Source: Alsobacter soli (GTDB taxonomy: Bacteria; Pseudomonadota; Alphaproteobacteria; Rhizobiales; Beijerinckiaceae). Taken from it: 64,000 nucleotides of DNA. A model generated the notes under the pieces. The model had not been told where the DNA came from. It ran no database searches and was given only the letters and a program-made list of their open reading frames with translations. The position numbers were made by a program, and so were the translations under genes. Shown here one piece after another: positions 60,812 through 64,000 of the stretch (position 1 is its first letter; every line of letters begins with the position of its first letter). The DNA lies in the NCBI RefSeq assembly GCF_003004785.1, contig NZ_PVZS01000008.1:62001-126000 (forward strand), written 5' to 3'.

Positions 60812-63800
60812 CTATTCGGCAGCTTGTTGGAAGCTCGCCTGATGGGAATGGGCGTGGTCGGGGTGGCCGGGCTCGACATGGCCGCGCCCTTCGCGCAGCC
60901 GCTCGATCACGGCGTAGAAGACGGGCGTGAACACCAGCGTCAGCAGGGTGGCGGCCAGCATGCCGCCGAACACGGTCGTGCCGATGGAACGACGGCTCGC
61001 CGCGCCCGCGCCGGTCGCCAGCATCAGGGGCACGACGCCCAGGATGAAGGCGAAGGCCGTCATCAGGATCGGCCGCAGCCGCAACCGGGCCGCCTCCATG
61101 GCGGCCTCCACGATGGAGAGGCCCTCCTCGCGGCGGCGCTTGGCGAACTCGACGATCAGGATCGCGTTCTTGGCCGCAAGGCCGATGAGCATGACGAAGC
61201 CGATCTGCGAGTAGACGTCGATCTGCATCCCGCGCGTCCACAGGGCCGCCAAGGCTCCGAAGAGCGCCAGCGGCACGGAGAGCAGCACCATGAAGGGCAT
61301 GGTCCAACTCTCGTACTGGGCAGCCAGGATCAGGAACACGAACCCGATGGCGAGGGCGAACACCACGGTGGCGACCGAACCCGCCTTGAGCTCCTGGAAC
61401 GTGATGCCCGTCCACTCGAAGCCGAAGTCGCGCGGCAGCACGGAGGCCGCCACGCGCTCCATGGCGGCGACGGCCTGGCCCGAGCTGTAGCCCGGCGCGG
61501 CGCCGCCGTTGATCAGGGCGGACGGGTTGTTGTTGTAGTGCGGCACCGTTTCGGGCCCGACCGTCGGCTTGAGCGAGCCCAGCGTGCTGAGCGGCACCAT
61601 GCCGCCGGTCGAGTTCCGGACATACAGCCGCGAGATGTCGTCCGAGGAGGCGCGCGCGTCCTTGTCAGCCTGCAGGGTGACCCGGAAGGTGCGCCCGAAC
61701 AGGTTGAAGTCGTTCACGTAGAGCGAGCCAAGGTAGATCTGCAGGGTGTTGAACACGTCCGGCAGGTTCAGGCCCAGCATCTTCGCCTTGTTGCGGTCGA
61801 GGTCGTAGGTGTACTGCGGCGTCGACGTGCTGAAGGTGGTGAAGAGTTGGTGGGCGTTGAGTTCCGGCTGCTTGCGCGCCTCGGCGATCAGCTGCTGGGT
61901 GACCTCGTTGAGCACGGCGCTGCCGCGGCCCGTGAGGTCCTGCACCTGGAACTCGAAGCCGCCCGTGGCGCCCAGACCCGGGATGGACGGCGGGTCGAAG
62001 CTCAGCGCGATGGCGTCGGGGATGCCGAGCAGCCGGGGGCGCACCTCGGAAACGATCTTCGAGGCGTTCTGGTCCGGCCCGCGCTCGTCCCACGGCTTCA
62101 GGATGGCGAACTCGACGGCCGAGTTGGACTGCGCCGCGCCGGTGAGGAAGTTGAGGCCGCTGATCGAGCCGACGATGTCGACGCCAGGCGTCTTCATCAA
62201 TTCCTCCCGCACCTTGCGGGCGACCGCGTCCGTACGCTCCAGCGACGCGCCGTCAGGCAGCTGGACGACCACGAAGAAGTAGCCCTGGTCCTCCACGGGA
62301 AGGAAGGTGGATGGAATGCGGCTCCAGGTGGCGTAGGTCGCCCCGAGCCCCGCCACGAAGAGCGCCAGCATGGCCCAGCGCAGGCGGATGAGGCCGCGGA
62401 CCCCACGCGCATAGGCGTGGGACAGCCAGTCGAACATCGCGTTGAACAAGCGGAACGGCGGGAAAGTCGAGGCCGGCCGGTGGCGCAGGAAGGCGGCGCT
62501 CAGCGCCGGGCTGAGTGTGAGCGAATTAAAGGCGGAGATGCCGACCGAGATCGCCACCGTGAGGGCGAACTGGTTGTAGAGCCGGCCGGCGACGCCCGGG
62601 ATGAAGGCGACCGGGATGAACACGGCCATCAGCACCGCCGTGGTGGCGATGATGGGACCGGTCACCTCGGCCATGGCCCTGCGTGTCGCCTCCAGCGGCT
62701 TCAGGCCGGCCTCGAGTTGCCGCTCCACGTTCTCCACCACCACAATGGCGTCGTCCACCACGAGGCCGATGGCCAGCACCATGCCGAGCAGGCTCAGCAT
62801 GTTGAGCGAGAAGCCGAGCAGCTTCATCACCACCAGGGTGGCGATCAGCGACACCGGGATGGCGATCGTGGGAATGATCGTGGTGCGCCAGTTCTGCAGG
62901 AACAGGAACACGACCGCGACCACGAGCACGAGCGCCTCTCCGAGGGTCACCAGCACGTCGTGCATGGAGGCGGAGACGAACCGGGTCGTGTCGTAGTGCA
63001 TGCCGTAGGCCACGCCCTTGGGGAAGCGTGCGGAGAGCTCCTGCATCTTGTCCTTGACCCGCTGCTGCAGGTCGAGCGCGTTCGAGCCGGGCATCTGGTA
63101 GACGGCCAGCACGACCGTGGGGTCCTCGCCGAAGAAGGCGGAGGACGCGTATTGCAGGGCGCCCAGCTCGATGCGCGCCACGTCCCGCAGGCGCACCACG
63201 GCGCCGCTCGCCGGGTCGGCGCGCACCACGATGTCGCCGAACTGCTCCGGCGTGCTGAGGCGCCCGACGGCGTTCACCTGCATCTCGAAGGCGGTGCCGG
63301 CCGGCGCCGGCGACTGGCCGATCTTGCCGGCCGCCACCTGCACGTTCTGCTCGGCCACCGCCGCCTGCACGTCGGTGGCCGTGATGCCGAGCTTGGCGAG
63401 CTTGTCGGGGTCCAGCCAGACGCGCATGGAATAGCGGCGCTCGCCGAAGATCTGCACGTCGCCCACGCCGGGCAGGCGCTTCAGCGGGTCCACGATCTGC
63501 AGGTAGGCGTAGTTGCTCAGCGCTACCGGGTCGACCGAGCGGTCCGGCGACGTCAGGTTCACGATCAGCACGAAGTTGGGGTTCTGCTTTTTGATCGTCA
63601 CGCCCGACTGGTTGACGATCGCCGGCAGGGACGAGGCCGCCTGGGAGACGCGGTTCTGCACGTCCACCGCGGCCGTGCTCAGCGGATAGCCCACGTCGAA
63701 CGTGATCGTGATCGTCGCGCTGCCGTCGTTGGAGCTCGACGAGGACATGTAGGTCATGCCCTCGACGCCGTTGATCTGCTGCTCGAGCGGGGTCGTGACC

Positions 63801-63979
63801 GTGTCGGCCACCACCTGGGCGCTGGCGCCCGGGTACTTCGCGCTGACCACCACCTGCGGCGGGGTGATGTCCGGGAACTGGGCCACGGGCAGCGTGAGGT
63901 AGCAGATGGCGCCCGCCATCACCATGATCACGGCGATGGCGGACGCGAAGATCGGCCGCTGGATGAAGAAGCTCACCAT
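60812..63979 (-). CDS. RND multidrug efflux pump, HAE1 (AcrB) family
   Basis: The 1055-residue inner-membrane pump has twelve membrane helices and two large periplasmic loops. The proton relay aspartates lie in LVVDDAIVVVENV (about 408-409) and the matching Lys in GLAAKNAILIVEFAK (about 945). It takes drugs, detergents or solvents from the periplasm and outer leaflet and passes them with the adaptor to an outer-membrane channel. It starts 20 bp from the window end, with no neighbour visible upstream. Confidence 0.95.
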   Translation of the reverse strand: MVSFFIQRPIFASAIAVIMVMAGAICYLTLPVAQFPDITPPQVVVSAKYPGASAQVVADTVTTPLEQQINGVEGMTYMSSSSSNDGSATITITFDVGYPLSTAAVDVQNRVSQAASSLPAIVNQSGVTIKKQNPNFVLIVNLTSPDRSVDPVALSNYAYLQIVDPLKRLPGVGDVQIFGERRYSMRVWLDPDKLAKLGITATDVQAAVAEQNVQVAAGKIGQSPAPAGTAFEMQVNAVGRLSTPEQFGDIVVRADPASGAVVRLRDVARIELGALQYASSAFFGEDPTVVLAVYQMPGSNALDLQQRVKDKMQELSARFPKGVAYGMHYDTTRFVSASMHDVLVTLGEALVLVVAVVFLFLQNWRTTIIPTIAIPVSLIATLVVMKLLGFSLNMLSLLGMVLAIGLVVDDAIVVVENVERQLEAGLKPLEATRRAMAEVTGPIIATTAVLMAVFIPVAFIPGVAGRLYNQFALTVAISVGISAFNSLTLSPALSAAFLRHRPASTFPPFRLFNAMFDWLSHAYARGVRGLIRLRWAMLALFVAGLGATYATWSRIPSTFLPVEDQGYFFVVVQLPDGASLERTDAVARKVREELMKTPGVDIVGSISGLNFLTGAAQSNSAVEFAILKPWDERGPDQNASKIVSEVRPRLLGIPDAIALSFDPPSIPGLGATGGFEFQVQDLTGRGSAVLNEVTQQLIAEARKQPELNAHQLFTTFSTSTPQYTYDLDRNKAKMLGLNLPDVFNTLQIYLGSLYVNDFNLFGRTFRVTLQADKDARASSDDISRLYVRNSTGGMVPLSTLGSLKPTVGPETVPHYNNNPSALINGGAAPGYSSGQAVAAMERVAASVLPRDFGFEWTGITFQELKAGSVATVVFALAIGFVFLILAAQYESWTMPFMVLLSVPLALFGALAALWTRGMQIDVYSQIGFVMLIGLAAKNAILIVEFAKRRREEGLSIVEAAMEAARLRLRPILMTAFAFILGVVPLMLATGAGAASRRSIGTTVFGGMLAATLLTLVFTPVFYAVIERLREGRGHVEPGHPDHAHSHQASFQQAAE

Positions 63980-64000
63980 GGCTGTTCGGCCTTGCGCAGG

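Noticed and set aside
1-64000. CRISPR arrays, rRNA, tRNA, insertion sequences and phage genes
   Set aside because: Reading both strands I saw no regularly spaced repeats, no rRNA-like segments, no cloverleaf with CCA-type ends and no transposase or integrase motifs. A dedicated tRNA or repeat search was not possible here.

Overview
The window is a 64 kb stretch of very GC-rich, densely coding bacterial chromosome. The gene content points to a methylotrophic or facultatively methylotrophic alphaproteobacterium, probably in the order Hyphomicrobiales. Evidence: a lanthanide-type methanol dehydrogenase (xoxF) with its cytochrome and accessory genes, a complete glutathione-linked formaldehyde oxidation set (gfa, adhC-type dehydrogenase, S-formylglutathione hydrolase), and two secreted proteins ending in a BA14K-like motif common in that order. 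I saw no rRNA, tRNA, CRISPR array, transposase or integrase. Genus cannot be fixed from this sequence alone.

Layout. (1) 1-13.4 kb: an amine or amino-acid scavenging island with two FAD amine/amino-acid oxidases, a class III omega-aminotransferase, two HAD proteins of the haloacid-dehalogenase type, a dipeptide-type ABC importer (binding protein, two permeases, fused double ATPase), an Lrp/AsnC regulator and an M20 deacylase with an unusual metal-site substitution. (2) 13.5-20 kb: envelope and stress genes: an outer-membrane barrel, a DUF1254/DUF1214 protein, a rhodanese-ChrB chromate-resistance protein with an MFS exporter, a decayed DUF1259 gene and a beta-propeller. (3) 20-25.3 kb: a type III polyketide synthase plus methyltransferase operon, divergent from an ECF sigma/anti-sigma pair. 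Both directions carry the same GGAAT-N16-CGTC promoter, so this looks like a self-contained regulon. A DHA2 exporter follows. (4) 25.4-27.2 kb: small secreted proteins and a ChrR-like cupin.

(5) 27.3-44.2 kb: the methanol/formaldehyde region. A NitT/TauT-type ABC importer, a SoxYZ-like carrier and a quinoprotein-relay metallohydrolase lie left of a 450 bp control region. To the right, xoxF-xoxG-xoxJ and a CXXCW-type protein run forward. A convergent set of ABC exporter genes, a beta-propeller and a binding protein resembles the lanthanide-utilisation (lut) genes of Methylobacterium. A DUF3280 gene and the glutathione-linked formaldehyde genes follow. Methanol would be oxidised in the periplasm by XoxF, electrons would go to XoxG, and formaldehyde entering the cytoplasm would be trapped by glutathione and taken to formate.

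(6) 44.6-54.8 kb: a carbohydrate-acid catabolic island with an HpaI-type aldolase and a beta-hydroxyacid dehydrogenase, divergent from a TRAP transporter, a RuBisCO-like protein, a DUF1537 sugar-acid kinase, a conserved-looking 134-residue protein of unknown function, and two SDR dehydrogenases with the broken tail of a third between them. The kinase and RuBisCO-like pair matches the logic of apionate/tetronate degradation. (7) 54.8-64 kb: two BA14K-like secreted proteins, a DHA2 exporter, a chemoreceptor and an RND efflux pump with its adaptor. The most interesting leads are the ECF-controlled polyketide operon, the RuBisCO-like protein island with its unknown partner, and the compact xox/lut-like region.
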